Shown here piece by piece: positions 1-12,277 of a DNA stretch of 64,000 nt. Every line of letters starts with the position of its first letter. Within the stretch, counting starts at the first letter, position 1. The notes below the pieces were generated by a model. That model was given only the letters and a program-made list of their open reading frames with translations. It ran no database searches and was not told the DNA's origin. The position numbers and the translations under genes are program-made. The DNA comes from Mytilus edulis (lineage: Eukaryota; Mollusca; Bivalvia; Mytilida; Mytilidae). The DNA is taken from assembly GCF_963676685.1 (NCBI RefSeq), contig NC_092354.1, positions 19,970,746 to 20,034,745 on the forward strand, in the 5' to 3' direction.

Positions 1-1179
1 TTTTGCAAGAACATCAAGTACATTAAGCTATAGGTCAACCACATGTTGTATTACATGTTTTTAAAGCAAGTAGACTATCTGACAGGGTTCAATAGTAATT
101 GACCTTTATCTCATCATTATTATCAATTATGATTAAAAAATAGGATCGGGAGACATCTCAGAGGGTGTCTGCTTGTTTTCAAAATCGTTCCAATATTAAA
201 CTGGTACTTTGGCCTCTTTGTACTTATTAAAGACACACATTTTAATGTATTCCCTTTGATACCATTGAAGTGTAAATGGTCTTACTCCATGCCTCATCGA
301 ATAAACATTGACATATCATGAAGTTTGCCAACACCCTTGTTCTTTTATCCCGTGTTTAAACCTATATTTACTAGAACAATTGAACTGTATTCCCCTACAT
401 ATACAATGATGCATATGGAAGACAGAATGAACTGGGATTTTTTAAGATTTTGATTTGTGTATGTACCAATTTCAAACCAAATTTTATTTATATTGAAGCA
501 CCAGGAAGGTAGAATAATCTTTTTGTGTGGTCTTCTGTAGTTTATACAATATGTTTCGAATATCCGAATATCAAGCGGACACTTTGATGATTTCTGTACA
601 CATTAAAAACAAAACAATCAATACAAGTCACATGACTGGTTCTTCGACTAGATGTTTTCTAATTGTAGGTCTATCTTAGATTGATAACATTAGAAGAAAA
701 GAAAATCTGGCAAACTTCCAAAACTTATTTACTGTTGATTTTTCGTTAGTTGATAATAAAAGATTGACACTTTACTTTTTATTTTTCGTTTGTTATCGTA
801 TTTAAAATTTTCTTTAATACTTTTGGTCGTTTAGGTTTTCGTTGATAAACTTATCCACAAATAATATTTTTGTTCAGAAAGGCCTTATCTGATCTTGATT
901 CTACTTCTAAAAAGACTTGTGTCAATTTGAAAAATTACTGATTCTTTTTTAAATAGCAAAATGATTTCTTACTAAATGCAAGGATAACAGAGTTATTGAA
1001 TGAATCAAACCTTGACCAAACTTTACAAATGTGGCGAATACAGGAAAAGCGTCATTTATATTGGTAAAATAGAGAATGGAAATTTGAAATGTGTCAAATA
1101 GACAACGATCAGACCAAAGAGTGAAAAAAAACGCCAAGTCAAAACTGTTTATTTTATCCGAATTATCACAGGGAAAAAT
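1..1179. other. AT-rich non-coding stretch
   Basis: No convincing coding frame, RNA gene or clear repeat was recognised here. The only open frame, about 62 codons on the minus strand near 949-1137, shows no recognisable motif. Confidence 0.5.
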
Positions 1180-2345
1180 ATTAACATAACTGATTCGGAG
1201 ACCTTGACCGGTTGTATTATAAGACCGTTTGATCTAAACATAAGGCAATCTGATAAGCTAGATTCAGTAAACTTTAGATATGGTTCAAAATATATCTTCT
1301 AAAAATCCGAAATTTGGACAGTCAATTTGTAATTGCTGTTTTGGCCTTAAACCGTACACTATCTGAAATGGTCATTTTAACAAATTAATGAAAAGTAAAA
1401 TCACAAAACTACTAAACATTATATTGAAAATGTTGCTTAAACAAAACAAACAGACACAATAGGTAAAAAAGTCATAAATAGGGTACAGAGGTCAACATCG
1501 TGTTATTATCTTAATCACTATAAAGAAACAAACAACTGTAACAAAGAAGCACAAAAAAGTTTACATACATTTTAACATCCTCATTTTGGCCCTTTTAGCA
1601 AATTAACAACCAACTAAGGATGGCACTTTCTAATATGTGTTTTGTGCTTTCTGTTGATCTGCTATATCGTAAACTTTTCAAAATTTATATTTAAGTTGGG
1701 TTTTGTTCATTGTTTAAGGCGTCAAAGTGACCCATAGTTAATTTATTCATACTTCAGAAGTAGTTTAAGGATTTCAGATAATGGAGGTAGAACGTTATCG
1801 TCCAATATGGTAGAATATGGTAGAAATAGTGCTGAGTGAATAGATATTTTGTTTTACCATCTTGTGCAAAACAAAAGATTTTTTTTATCTATATCAAAAA
1901 CCCCATTCCAATCTGCTCTGTATTTTATTCAGAAAATAATAAAAAACAATTGATTAGATACATGAAACAGGTTATCCACTTTAACTGGTCTTGACCTACA
2001 TATGCGCATTTGGTCTCTCGTGCTTGATGATTTCTTTGACAATCATGCATTTTCTTATTTTGATTTGACAATGGTTATGCGCTTCACCCTAGCTTGGGCT
2101 CATTGTGGGAGGTTGACTAGCACACATCATGGTAGATTTGCTTGGTCACCAGACAGTTAGTCGAGGTTTGGTCTGTTTATCATCGAATATACAGCAACAA
2201 ACACATGTTCCATTTTATATGTTAATTATTTCGACTTACAATACATATTTCATTCTATATGTTAATTATTTCAACTTCCAAATATAAACATATGTACGAT
2301 CCATGAAACAATTACAATTCTTTTCAAGGTAACCATTACATGTAC
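1180..2345. repeat. diverged direct repeat, copy 1
   Basis: This stretch resembles 4190-5935 in the same orientation. Shared landmarks in order are 'ggagaccttgaccggttgta', a 'cttttagcaaatt...' block followed by 'aggatggcac', and an end block with 'tttgatttgacaatggt', 'ttgactag', 'acacatgttccatt' and 'gttaattattt'. The end block also resembles the minisatellite region at 31.4-32.1 kb and the block at 56.04-56.18 kb. It therefore looks like the outer edge of the segment duplicated around the three ankyrin genes. No coding potential was seen. Confidence 0.6.
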
Positions 2346-2589
2346 CTGAGTGTGCAGTTCCTATACCTTTATCTGAATCATCATCATAAGGAGATTCGCC
2401 CCTCTGTTTTAAGGTAACCAGTTTTTAAAAGACTGTTATAATTTGATAGTTTATAGAAAACGGAACTTTAAAGACAGAATATTACTTTCATAATCAAAAA
2501 AATTTCTTTTTGTTCTATTCAGTCACGAAACTTTATAATGTGATCGTGTCATGTAGATAGCGAGTAATACATAAACACATTATACATAC

Positions 2590-3180
2590 CTACATCACCA
2601 TACCGTATCATACCATACCATACCGTACCGTATCGTTCTATCCGTATCGTTACCGTACCATACCGTTACCTTACCATATCGTATCGTGCTTCACCATACC
2701 ATACCAGTATCCTAACCGTACCATGATTTACCATACCATACCCGGACCATAACCCATACCATTGCATACCTACCTACAGTGTTCTTATTCTTTGCCAGTT
2801 GTACACAAAGAAACTAAATAAATGATGATTCTAGAATTATTTTCCTTTTGTACTGCGACTCTGTTCAGCCCTAAAACTTTATAATGTGATTGTTCTATTT
2901 AGTTGAAAAGAATAACAAACGATTGAGACCGGAAATTTGGTACGATAAGATTGAAGAGTCATATAACAATGCCGTATCATTCCATACCGCAACCTATAAC
3001 GTACCATACCGTACCTTACCGCTTTTATCCGTACCGTGACCGACCGTTACCATGCCGTACCGCTAGCATGCCGTATCGAACCGTGCTTCACCATTCCATA
3101 CCCGTATACTTACCGATCCGTACCGTACCGTGTTTTACTATACCATACCCGTATACTTACCCGTGCCTGTATTCGTACCT
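2590..3180 (+). repeat. pentanucleotide satellite (ACCAT/ACCGT)
   Basis: Imperfect tandem pentamers of the form 'taccg', 'tacca' and 'tatcg' fill about 2590-2775 and about 2966-3180. The two blocks are separated by unique sequence. Each is preceded by a similar anchor containing 'actttataatgtgat' (near 2530 and 2876), so a satellite-plus-anchor unit was itself duplicated. A 97-codon open frame here only translates the satellite. Confidence 0.85.
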
Positions 3181-3199
3181 ATCTACATATATACTCTGG

Positions 3200-4185
3200 G
3201 ACACTTCAAACTTGATTAGAATCTTTCAATATTTCAATTGTTAAATCAGGACGATACATACAAGCAGAAAATATGGTGCTGACAAATATTTAATTCAAAA
3301 AGATTGAATTACATGTACATACATGATGAAATTTACTATATAAAGCCGACAGTAACTTTTTTTCACTGTTAGTTCATTTATTACACGAATACGAAATCGA
3401 TTTATTTTAAGGGGGAGTACTTGAAATTTAGTAAGTGTATTTCGCTTCCAATTGATTACGCTTTAACGTTTGTTTTACTAACGGTGCGTAGACACGGTAA
3501 TATTTCCAATTCAATTTAATACCTTCTCCTTGGCCCAGGTATATCGTACAGCGTTATCTTCATTAGACTAGACTATTTCACATTCAGTTTATCAAACGAA
3601 ATCCAACTTAAGTGTTCACACGTAGTTTTTTTTTTGGCAGACACGAAAAAACAGATAAACACATCGGATTGCAATCGGATGGAAAATCCTACCTTGTCAA
3701 TTCTATCCTTTGATTCAGAAAGGGAGCCTCCTCAGACTTAAATGTGTGTGTATTTCCTGTGTCAATTTAGTGAGTAAAGAAAGGAAAACTAAACGTTTAT
3801 CTCTCCAAAATAGCGGCAATGGGAATAACTCAAACTCAAATTATTTCATTCGAAACCTATCTATAGTATTGTGTATATTGTGAAAAGATAATATTTTAGT
3901 CAGTTTAATTGAGACTTGGAGCTGCTGATAGTCCTTTGTTAATTTGTGTTAAGTATTGTCATTGTGATTAGTTTCTTCTGTTACTTATTCTAACATCGTT
4001 CTCGAACTTCTTATAAATTGAGTTTTACTGTGCGTATTGCTGTTTATTTGTGTATTCAAAAATCTGAGCATCACAACGGACAAACTTCCATACATGGACC
4101 ACGCAGTGCAAACAGTACAAAATATATCATTCTGAATCTAAAATTCAGTATATGAATTGTTGCTGTGTGTATTTGGCTACGACAT
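3200..4185. other. AT-rich non-coding stretch
   Basis: Nothing was recognised apart from short homopolymer tracts. There is no coding frame with protein-like composition. Confidence 0.5.
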
Positions 4186-4189
4186 AATT

Positions 4190-5935
4190 GCGGAGACCTT
4201 GACCGGTTGTAATATAAGACCTTTTGATCTAAAAATAAAGCATTCTTCTTCATGGAATTACGGTTTATCAAGCTATATTTAGTAAACTTTAGGCATAGTT
4301 CAAAATAAATCATCTAAAAAACCCGAAATTTGCATAGCCAATTTGAAATTTATCAAGATCTTAAAATCAATTAGGCTGTATCTCTTCCTATGGTAAGTAT
4401 AATGAACCGATATGTCCTAATTTCAGTATGTCAGTTGTGACTTTGACCTTTGGTTACAAGTTTGTAATGGTGTAAATCACCATGGCTCAATATTGTGCCA
4501 GGAAATGAAAATGCTGAAGAAAGATTCATGATAAATTAAGCCGAATTAGATTTCATGCAATCTTCCATCATAGCAGATTTTGTCTGATAATAATTGAAAG
4601 GTGTAATTGCAAAGGCTGCGTACAGTGGTAATTCAGATAAATGATGAATGATATGTACCAATTTGCCATGTATTTCCAAGCCATATTGTTCAAACACACT
4701 AGTCCAAAGATGGCACTATCTAAAACGATTCTTTTCACAGATAAATAAATCAACCAAAGAGAACACTATATGAAATGGTTCTTTTTAACAAATGAATAAA
4801 ACAACTAAAAATGACACTATACTCAATGGTCCTTTTACCAAATTGCAAAATCAATCAGGGATGACATTATCTGATATGTTGTTTCTTTTGCTTTGAGTCG
4901 ATTTCTTATGTCAGAACCTTTTAAAATTTCTATACGGTTGGGATTTACCTCATTTTTGAAAGTCTCGTAGTTAAGTAAACCATATTATGTCAGGGCAGAT
5001 CGAGGGTTGGATGAAAGGGAGACAGAGCGTAATCGCCAAAAAAGGGTAGAAATACACAAATGTAGCGACGAGTAAAGAGAGAAGCGACTTTTTTTTATCA
5101 TTTTATTAAAAAAAAGGTAGTGTTCCAATCAAAGCCCTCCCGTCTAATCCGGCACTATATTTTATTCAGAAAATAACTGAAATTGATTTTATAGCAGATT
5201 CTCCTCTCTTATTGACATACAGTTGCGAACATCTAGTGGTTGTCGTTGGTTCATTTCTGTCATATCTGTATTTTATAAATTGTTTTGTTATTAATAAAGC
5301 CAGTAGTTTTCTTAATTGCATTGATTCATATTTTTCTTGTCAGGGCCTTTAAAGCCGACTTAACAGTATGGGTTTTCTCAATGTTGAATGCCTTAAGGTG
5401 GCCTATAATTGCTTATATCCACTAATTTATAACTTTGGTAGATAGTGGTCTTATTGGCAACCAAACCACATCTCCTCGTGTGAATATCTATATTTAAGTA
5501 ATTTGGTCTCTCGTGGTTAAATATCTCATCTGTAATTTACCTACAGTTGCGAACATCTATGTCAGTTGATCTCTGGTTGAAAATGGTCTCATTGCAAACA
5601 TACCACATCTTTTTATGTTGATATCCACACTTGCAAACACCTAATTCATTTGGAATCTGTTGGTTAATTGTCTCTTTTGCAATATAACAACATCTTATTT
5701 TGATTTGACAATGGTGAAGTGCACATTGGTATGCACTCCAATCCTCAGCACTGGGTTCACTTTGGGGTTTGACTAGCTGACACATGGTAGAGTTGGCTAG
5801 TGGCTGGTTGGTCAAGATTGGGCATGGCAATGTTTTTTCATCAAATATATCACAACAAACACATGTTCCATTGTAAATGTTAATTATTTCAACATTTAAA
5901 TATATACTGATATACTTTGCATCAGAACTAAACAC
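4190..5935. repeat. diverged direct repeat, copy 2
   Basis: Second copy of the 1180-2345 segment, same orientation, with extra internal sequence. The segment near 5400-5500 contains 'ggcaaccaaaccacatctcc', which resembles the reverse complement of the dispersed 'gatgtggtatgattgccaat' family. A 132-codon Cys-rich frame on the minus strand (5537-5935) lies in this repeat and is not supported by its other copies. Confidence 0.6.
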
Positions 5936-6184
5936 ATTTACTAATTATAAACCAGTTGTTTGCATGACACGGGTTATCTTCTTCTCATATATGTTATGAT
6001 AATATGATACTAAACCCCTCACGGGGAGGATTGTGCCTGATATTCATATGATGAAGACATAATTTTCTAATGAGTTTAATTGAAGACATTTTGTTTAATT
6101 TCTTTGGTTACATCTTCTGACATCAGACTCAGACTTCTCTTGAACTGAATGTTAATGTGCGTATTGTTATGCGTTTACTTTTCT

Positions 6185-6515
6185 GCATTGGCTACAGGTA
6201 TAGGGGGAGGGTTGAGATCTCACAAACATGTTAAACCCCGCCGCATTTTTTGCGCCTGTCCCAAGTCAGGAGCCTATGGCCTTTGTTAGTCTTGTATTAT
6301 TTTAACTTTTAGTTTCTTGTGTACAATTTGGAGTTTAGTATGGCGTTCATTATCACTGAAATAGTACATATTTGTTTAGGGGCCAGCTGAAGGACGCCTC
6401 CGGTGCGGGAATTACTCGTTGCATTGAAGACCTGTTGGTGACTTTCTGCTATTGTCTGCTCTATTGTCGGGATGTTGTCTCTTTGGCACATTCCCCATTT
6501 CCATTCTCAATTTTA
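6185..6515 (-). repeat. dispersed element, family 2
   Basis: Carries blocks I recognise as a common mussel interspersed repeat: 'tgtcccaagtcaggagcct', 'gtatggcgttcattatcac', 'ggggccagctgaaggacgcc' and a terminal block with 'cattgaagacctgttggtga' and 'cacattccccatttccattc'. The terminal block recurs at 23165-23285 and, more diverged, at 48660-48735. The inner boundary 'ttaaaccccgccgcatt' resembles, in reverse complement, the end of family 1, so the two may be parts of one composite element. Strand is nominal. Confidence 0.65.
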
Positions 6516-6519
6516 TATG

Positions 6520-8450
6520 TACTATCCATGAACACAACTACAGTTCTTTAACTACTAGTTTAACTACGTAACCATTATGCTAATTTACAGTTCCTTAACT
6601 AATATCTAAATAATCAAAATAACAATGCCTAAGTTTCACATTGTATCTTACTGATAATTTTTTTTTTATATTGATTTACCTGAAAATCATGAAATAAATT
6701 ACTGCTCAATCAGATTTAGGCCTTCATCAATAAAGGTTGGACTTTTATTTTTTTTTAATCCAACTATTGACAAAATAAAATCTTGTTGGTTACACATTTA
6801 TTTCAAACATAATTAATACATTCTTACATAATATACAAAGAAAATACCAGTTTTAAAAACAGTGGTTATTCGGCTTTCCTATCAAGTAGTTTAAAAGTTA
6901 TTGCAAACGACCAAAACTTTAAGAAAAATTTAAAAAAAATGATACCTTTATCTGCAATCAAAAATTAAATCTTGACATGTTGCAAAACAGAGTAAAAACT
7001 TTCACAAAAATTTCATTCCTGCTTATTTAAAAAAAAAACAGACTAAATCTGATTTAGAATTTTTTTTAATATCTTAAACTTTTAGCATGAAAATAGATAT
7101 GAATTTTTACAAGGGATATAATCATTATAAAAACATCGCCAGTAACTGCTTTATATTGACACTAATTATTTTTTTATAGCTTCATAATTCCAAAAGGACT
7201 AAGGCTGTCATCTAAAAAAAAAAGACAAACCAAGTAAGTCATAATTAATCAAAGCATTAAGTTAAAGATGTTCACTGTTTCATGTGGTTCCATTAGAAAT
7301 TTTGCCTGCTGACCCCTATTTTTCTTTTCATCATTCAAATAAATATAGTTAAAAAAAGTCATTTTTTTAAACTTGATGAAATTTTTTTTCTTCACTTGCT
7401 TATATCTCAAAAACAAGCGTTCTTTTTTAGTTTATTTTATATACTTTCAATTTATAACAGGATTTCAAAAAGCTGATTTGTTATTTTGAACAAGGGGAAC
7501 AACCATTTGTAATTCACATGAATATAGAGGCGAAAGATACTAGAGAGACATTCAGACTCATAAGTCGAAATTAAACTGGCAACGCCATGTCTAAAAAAGA
7601 AAAAGACCTACAAACAAACAAAAGTACACAAAACGCAGCATAGAAAACTAAAGACTTTGCAACACGGACTGTTTGTGATAGACAAAATATGCAGTGTACC
7701 TAAAGTCATTGCAAAAACGTCTTCATATAAGTAGCATATACAGTTCTTAGAATATTTAACATATCAATACAATTACATCTTTTAAAAATTCCTCCTATTC
7801 TGTAAATCTAAGAAACAAATCATATAAAAATCAATTGTATAACAGTCTTTTAAATAAGCATGTGTTTTTAAACAGAAGAGCGAACATCCTTTATACACCT
7901 TAATATGACTTTTTTGTGATAGACAAAGTATATAAAGTCGTCACAAATATATACAAATAACATAATTTTTTATATAGTTCTGTAGAACTTTTCAAATATC
8001 AATATAACTAATTTTTTTTTAATATTTCTCCAATTCTTCAAATATAAGACACAAATCACAGTATACATTTTTTTATTGATATTTAAATTTCGAACTTTAG
8101 TTTACTTATTGAACTAGTACTTTCTTTAAAAACAAGGACACGGACATTCTATGTTTTTTCTGCCTTTTTAGTTCCATTAAATATATACTATCAATTAATA
8201 ACAATTTATAATAGTTTTTTTTTAATTTTTAAACATAGAAGCGAACATCCTTAATACACATTAATTAATGCTTTGTGATCAACAAATTATGTAGTTTTTC
8301 TACAAGTAGCATATACAGTTCCGTAGAATTTTTAGCATATCAATATAATTGTATCTCTAAAATATTCCACCAATTCTACCAATCAAAGACACGTATCACA
8401 TAATGCTTATTTTTTTTTTATCGAATCTTTAGTTTTACTAATGGAACTAG
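6520..8450. other. 3' flank of gene A, shared with B and C
   Basis: AT-rich non-coding sequence. Patches such as 'cagatttaggccttcatc' (near 6712) match the flank of gene C near 56540. Blocks with 'agcgaacatcctttatacac' and 'aataacaatttataatag' recur downstream of B and C. A fragment at about 7500-7680 ('cgccatgtctaaaaaagaaa') resembles another dispersed mussel repeat, also seen near 48000-48110. No gene was seen. Confidence 0.55.
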
Positions 8451-8960
8451 TACTTTCTTTATAACAGCATAGTCCTTAAACATAATTAACATGAGTAGTA
8501 TGTACAAAATGTAGAGTAGAAAAACAGGGATCAACATTGTTAAAATATAATATCAATTCAAAAAATGACAATACAAAAAAAAAAGGCCTACCACACGCTC
8601 CGTTTAGTAAATAATCCAACATCACAAGTAATGATAGCATAATCTGTAAACTTGGTTGATATGAGAATTATGTACAAAATATAGAAAAGAAAAAAAACAT
8701 TTATGGCAAAAAAAAAGGACACTATGAAAACAGACTCCAACCGCACGTTCCATGTAGACAGTAACCCAACAGCACATCACATAAACATTAACTAACATAA
8801 CAATAAACAGAAAATAAAAGCTCATAAATATGTACAGTGTAATCACATCTGAATATATTAAGTAAAATATGGAAGATTTAGAATGAAATTCAAAATACAC
8901 TTAAACCAGTTTTAAGAGACCAACAAAATAATAGACTAATAAGACAGGTGTTTTTAATAA
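8450..8960. repeat. degenerate tandem array, 3' flank of A
   Basis: Two to three units of about 130-160 bp containing 'agtattatgtacaaaatgtagag', 'gacactatgaaaa' and 'ccacacgctcc...tag' type blocks. The same unit is expanded downstream of gene C (58240-59650) and present downstream of B (33780-34250). The array is non-coding, and the 92-codon minus frame here is an AT-rich by-product. Confidence 0.65.
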
Positions 8961-9082
8961 TACAAGTTTAATGAAATGCACTACAGAAGGAAATGCAATT
9001 TATGGTATTATACCACAGATTTTTGCTGAATACAAGTGTTGTCTGAAGCATGTGTGACTGTAAGACAAAAAATTATCAGACT

Positions 9083-10478
9083 ACACACAAAAAATAATAT
9101 TACTTAGTAATTATATTTTACTTGAACTAAGTATTTTTTTTTATTACTCATTACTAGGAATTACTTACCAATTACTCCTTATTACTAGCTATTACTTATA
9201 TTTTACTAGATATGAAAATAGTTACTTGAAACAACTAATTGTTTGACTGAAAAAGTGTGTCTATCAAAAAAATTACTTAAATTAAAACAAATACTAATAA
9301 TAATTTTACTCACTTGAGTAAATGAGTTACTTAATCCATATTTAGGTAATAACATACCCGTACTTTTTTCAGTAGAAATAAATAAATAGATTAAGTCATA
9401 TATTTAAGAACTACATATTTTTTTTAATTTATACTAAAAAGCTGTATGAAAGTTACTGGAATTACTTCTGAAAACATGGATATAAAATTTGTTATTACTA
9501 AGTAGGTTAAGGCACTATATCATGTTGTTTCCTTGCATAAGGCTTATTATATATAATATTAAATGCTTCCTATGAAATTTGACTCCATAATTTAACAATT
9601 TCAACAATATGTAGGTTTAAGTCTGAAATTACATAATTTTGGATAACAATTTTCTTTAAACAGGCAATTATTCCAACTTGGAAATATTTTTAATTACATG
9701 GAATTTGCATAATTTCCTGTGCTTGAAATTTTTTATAAAGTTAATGTATATTCTGTATTTTAATCTTTGTGTACTAATTCAATTACATGAAAATGTAATA
9801 CAAAGAGTTGCTGGGAGGTAGCCCATGTTAACATACAACAAACAAGAGAAATGGATTATAACAAATAATATAGTATATGATCATTCTTTAAAAAGGTATG
9901 TTGCTATTTCAAATTATATGCATTTATAATAAAACAGTATAGAATTTTTATTTTAATCTATAAATATATTATAAATATATATATGATTTATGTTTAAAAG
10001 AAATACTCAATAAATATTAATAGAATTACTTACTTTTTATTAATACAAATAATCAATATGTATTAAAAGAATTACTTACTATCATTAAAAGAAATACTTA
10101 ATGTGTATTAAACAAATTACTTACTTTGATGAAAAGAAATACTTACTTTTATTAAAAGAATTACTTACTTTTAATAAAAGAATTAGTTACTATAATTAAA
10201 AGAAATACTTAAGGTGTATTAAAATGAATTACTTTCTATAATAAAAAGAATTACTTAATATATAGGAAAGAAATTCCTTACGTATTCATTAAAATAATTA
10301 CTTAAGATACATTGAAAAATTCTTAAATGTAATTACTAGGTAATTACTTACAATAACTTGGCATTATTAGGAATTACTCATTTTTTGACAAACATTTTCA
10401 CTTGTTTTTTTACTTCATTTGAGTAAATTAAATACTTGTTTTAAGTAAATTCAAGTAATTATTTTTTTGGAGTGTACA
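9083..10478. repeat. AT-rich foldback element, MITE-like
   Basis: The left end starts 'tacacacaaaaaataatatt'. The right end reads 'aagtaattatttttttggag' then 'tgta', an imperfect inverted copy, so the element is bounded by terminal inverted repeats. The interior is built almost wholly of variants of 'gaattacttac' and its inverse, with tandem units of about 28-30 bp around 10000-10300. There is no open frame and no clear target-site duplication. The equivalent 3' flanks of B and C lack it, so insertion after duplication is likely. Confidence 0.5.
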
Positions 10479-10704
10479 CTAGTCCAATAGAAATACATCT
10501 GACTTTATAAAACAATGAAGTAATTAAAATCAACTAAGTAATGATAGAACTACAAAGAGTAAGTATGGTACAATTTGTCTCTCCTGTTTATAATAATAAA
10601 ATCAAGTTAAAAGCAATAGGACTTTAGAAAACAATGACGAAACTACAACCAACTAAGTAATGATAAAATTACACCATTTTCTGAGTGTGTTACACATAAA
10701 CAAA

Positions 10705-10880
10705 AAGATGATGTGGTATGATTGCCAATGAGACAATTCTCCATCAGGGACCAAACGATGTACAATGTAAGCATCAATTGGTCACCATCAACAATGAAGA
10801 AAACCCATACCGCATTAAAAGCTATAAAAAGCCCCAAATGCCAAATGAAAAATTCAAGCAAGAAAACTTTGGGTATGATT
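10705..10880 (+). repeat. dispersed element, family 1, partial
   Basis: Contains the family core 'gatgtggtatgattgccaat' followed by 'gagacaattctccatcaggg', the 'gtcaccatcaacaatgaaga' region and 'aaaagctataaaaagcccc'. The same order occurs at 15450-15770, 49040-49345 and 59750-60010. It looks like a short non-autonomous element and has no coding capacity. Confidence 0.75.
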
Positions 10881-11199
10881 AATTAACAAAACAACAAAGG
10901 AAAAAAAAACAAATTTGATGTACGACAACCGCTGATTTACATTGGCATCAACAAAATGGTTAACTCCACATCAAATCTTCTGTTCCTGGTAATGAAATCC
11001 AGACCAAAGAAATGTGACGTTAGAAAACAACGAAGAAATTAAAAACAACTAAGTAGGAGTAGAATTATAATGTTTTACTCCACATCAAACTCTATTCAAA
11101 TATGTATCATCTGTTCCTGATGATAGAAGCAAGCCAAAATAAATGTTCATTAAAAAGGGAGGTAATATGCACATGATTATAACTATTGTTAAATAAGAG
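10881..11199. repeat. degenerate repeated flank units
   Basis: Blocks with 'tagaaaacaacgaagaaatt' and 'aaaaacaactaagta' near 11013 repeat blocks near 10500 and 10620 and recur downstream of gene B (about 34380-34430). The family 1 element at 10705-10880 interrupts this series. No gene was seen. Confidence 0.5.
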
Positions 11200-11475
11200 A
11201 AAAAAGTAATTGGATGAATAGCAGTCGACATCATAAAGTCAAAGAAGGAATTGGATGCACATTTGTAGATAACAAACAGAGAGAGAAGTAATTGGATAAA
11301 TAGCAATACATATCAAACAGGGAAAGTAGTAAAGTAGTAATGGGATGAACAAGAGTAGATATCACAAAGAGACAGAAGTAATGGAATGAATAGTAGTAGA
11401 TATCAAACACAGAAAGAAGTAATGGAATCAAAAACTGTCGACATCAAACTGAGACAGGAGTAATGGAATGAATAA
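11200..11475. repeat. degenerate minisatellite units near gene A
   Basis: Diverged copies of the 41-bp unit that follows at 11836-12276, recognised by repeated 'agaagtaat(g)gaatgaata' and 'gtagatatcaaacag' blocks. Frames spanning it are repeat translations. Confidence 0.7.
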
Positions 11476-11835
11476 AGTGGTTATTCCATATTCCGAAAAA
11501 AAATAAGTAGGTTTTTCTATATGAATGGGATTTTGAACAAATAAGCATATTAGCGCAAAATGTTGCGTGCTGTTACGTGCATAATTTTGGTAAACAAAAA
11601 CAACGTTTGATGTACAATTGGTTTTGGTAAATAATTGCCATTACATACAAAAAATAAAAAAAAATGAAAATGAAAAAAAAATACTGCCTTTTGTTTCGGT
11701 AAATATGTTGTTTGATTGACTTTTGAAAACACTGATTTTCACCCCGGCCATTGGCCTCAGTGAATATCAGCTTTTTTAAAGTCAATAAAACCACATATGT
11801 ACCTCATCAAAAGACAGTAATTGTATAAAAGCTAC

Positions 11836-12276
11836 AGAGACAGAAGTAATGGGATGAATAACAGTAGACATCAAACAGCGACAGAAGTAATGGGATGAAT
11901 AACAGTAGACACACAACATAGACAGAAGAAATGGAATGAATAACAGTTGACACCAAACAGAGACAGAAGTAATGGAAAGAATAACTGTGGACACCAAACA
12001 GAGACGGAAGTAATGGAATGAATAGCAGTGGACACCAAACAGAGACAGAAGTAATGAAATGAATAACAGTGGACACCAAACAGAGACAGAAGTAATTGAA
12101 TAAATATCAGCGACACCAAACAGAGACAGAAGTAATGGAATGAATGACATCGGACACCAAACAGAGACAGAAGTAATGGGATGAATAAAAGTGGACACCA
12201 AACATAGACAAAGTAATGAAATGAATAACATTGGACATCAAACAGAGACAGAAGTAATGGAATTAATAACAGTGAA
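11836..12276. repeat. 41-bp minisatellite abutting gene A stop
   Basis: About 11 head-to-tail units of 40-41 bp. Each contains 'gacaccaaacagagacagaa' followed by 'gtaatggaatgaata'. Successive 'cagaag' starts fall at 11841, 11882, 11923, 11964, 12005, 12046, 12087, 12127 and 12168. The array begins two bases past the stop codon of gene A, so it would form the start of the 3' UTR. Because 41 is not a multiple of three, the array is open in several frames and yields spurious 90-150 codon frames. Degenerate versions follow genes B and C. Confidence 0.9.
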
Positions 12277-12277
12277 A

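Noticed and set aside
2951..3244. 97-codon plus-strand frame rich in Pro, Tyr, Thr and Arg
   Set aside because: It is a direct translation of the ACCAT/ACCGT satellite.
5537..5935. 132-codon Cys-rich minus-strand frame, possibly a secreted peptide
   Set aside because: It lies in a repeat whose other copies (2100-2290, 31.4-32.0 kb, 56.04 kb) do not keep the frame, and it has no signal peptide.
11836..12276. CRISPR-like regular array
   Set aside because: The whole 41-bp unit repeats with no distinct spacers, and the context is an animal genome.
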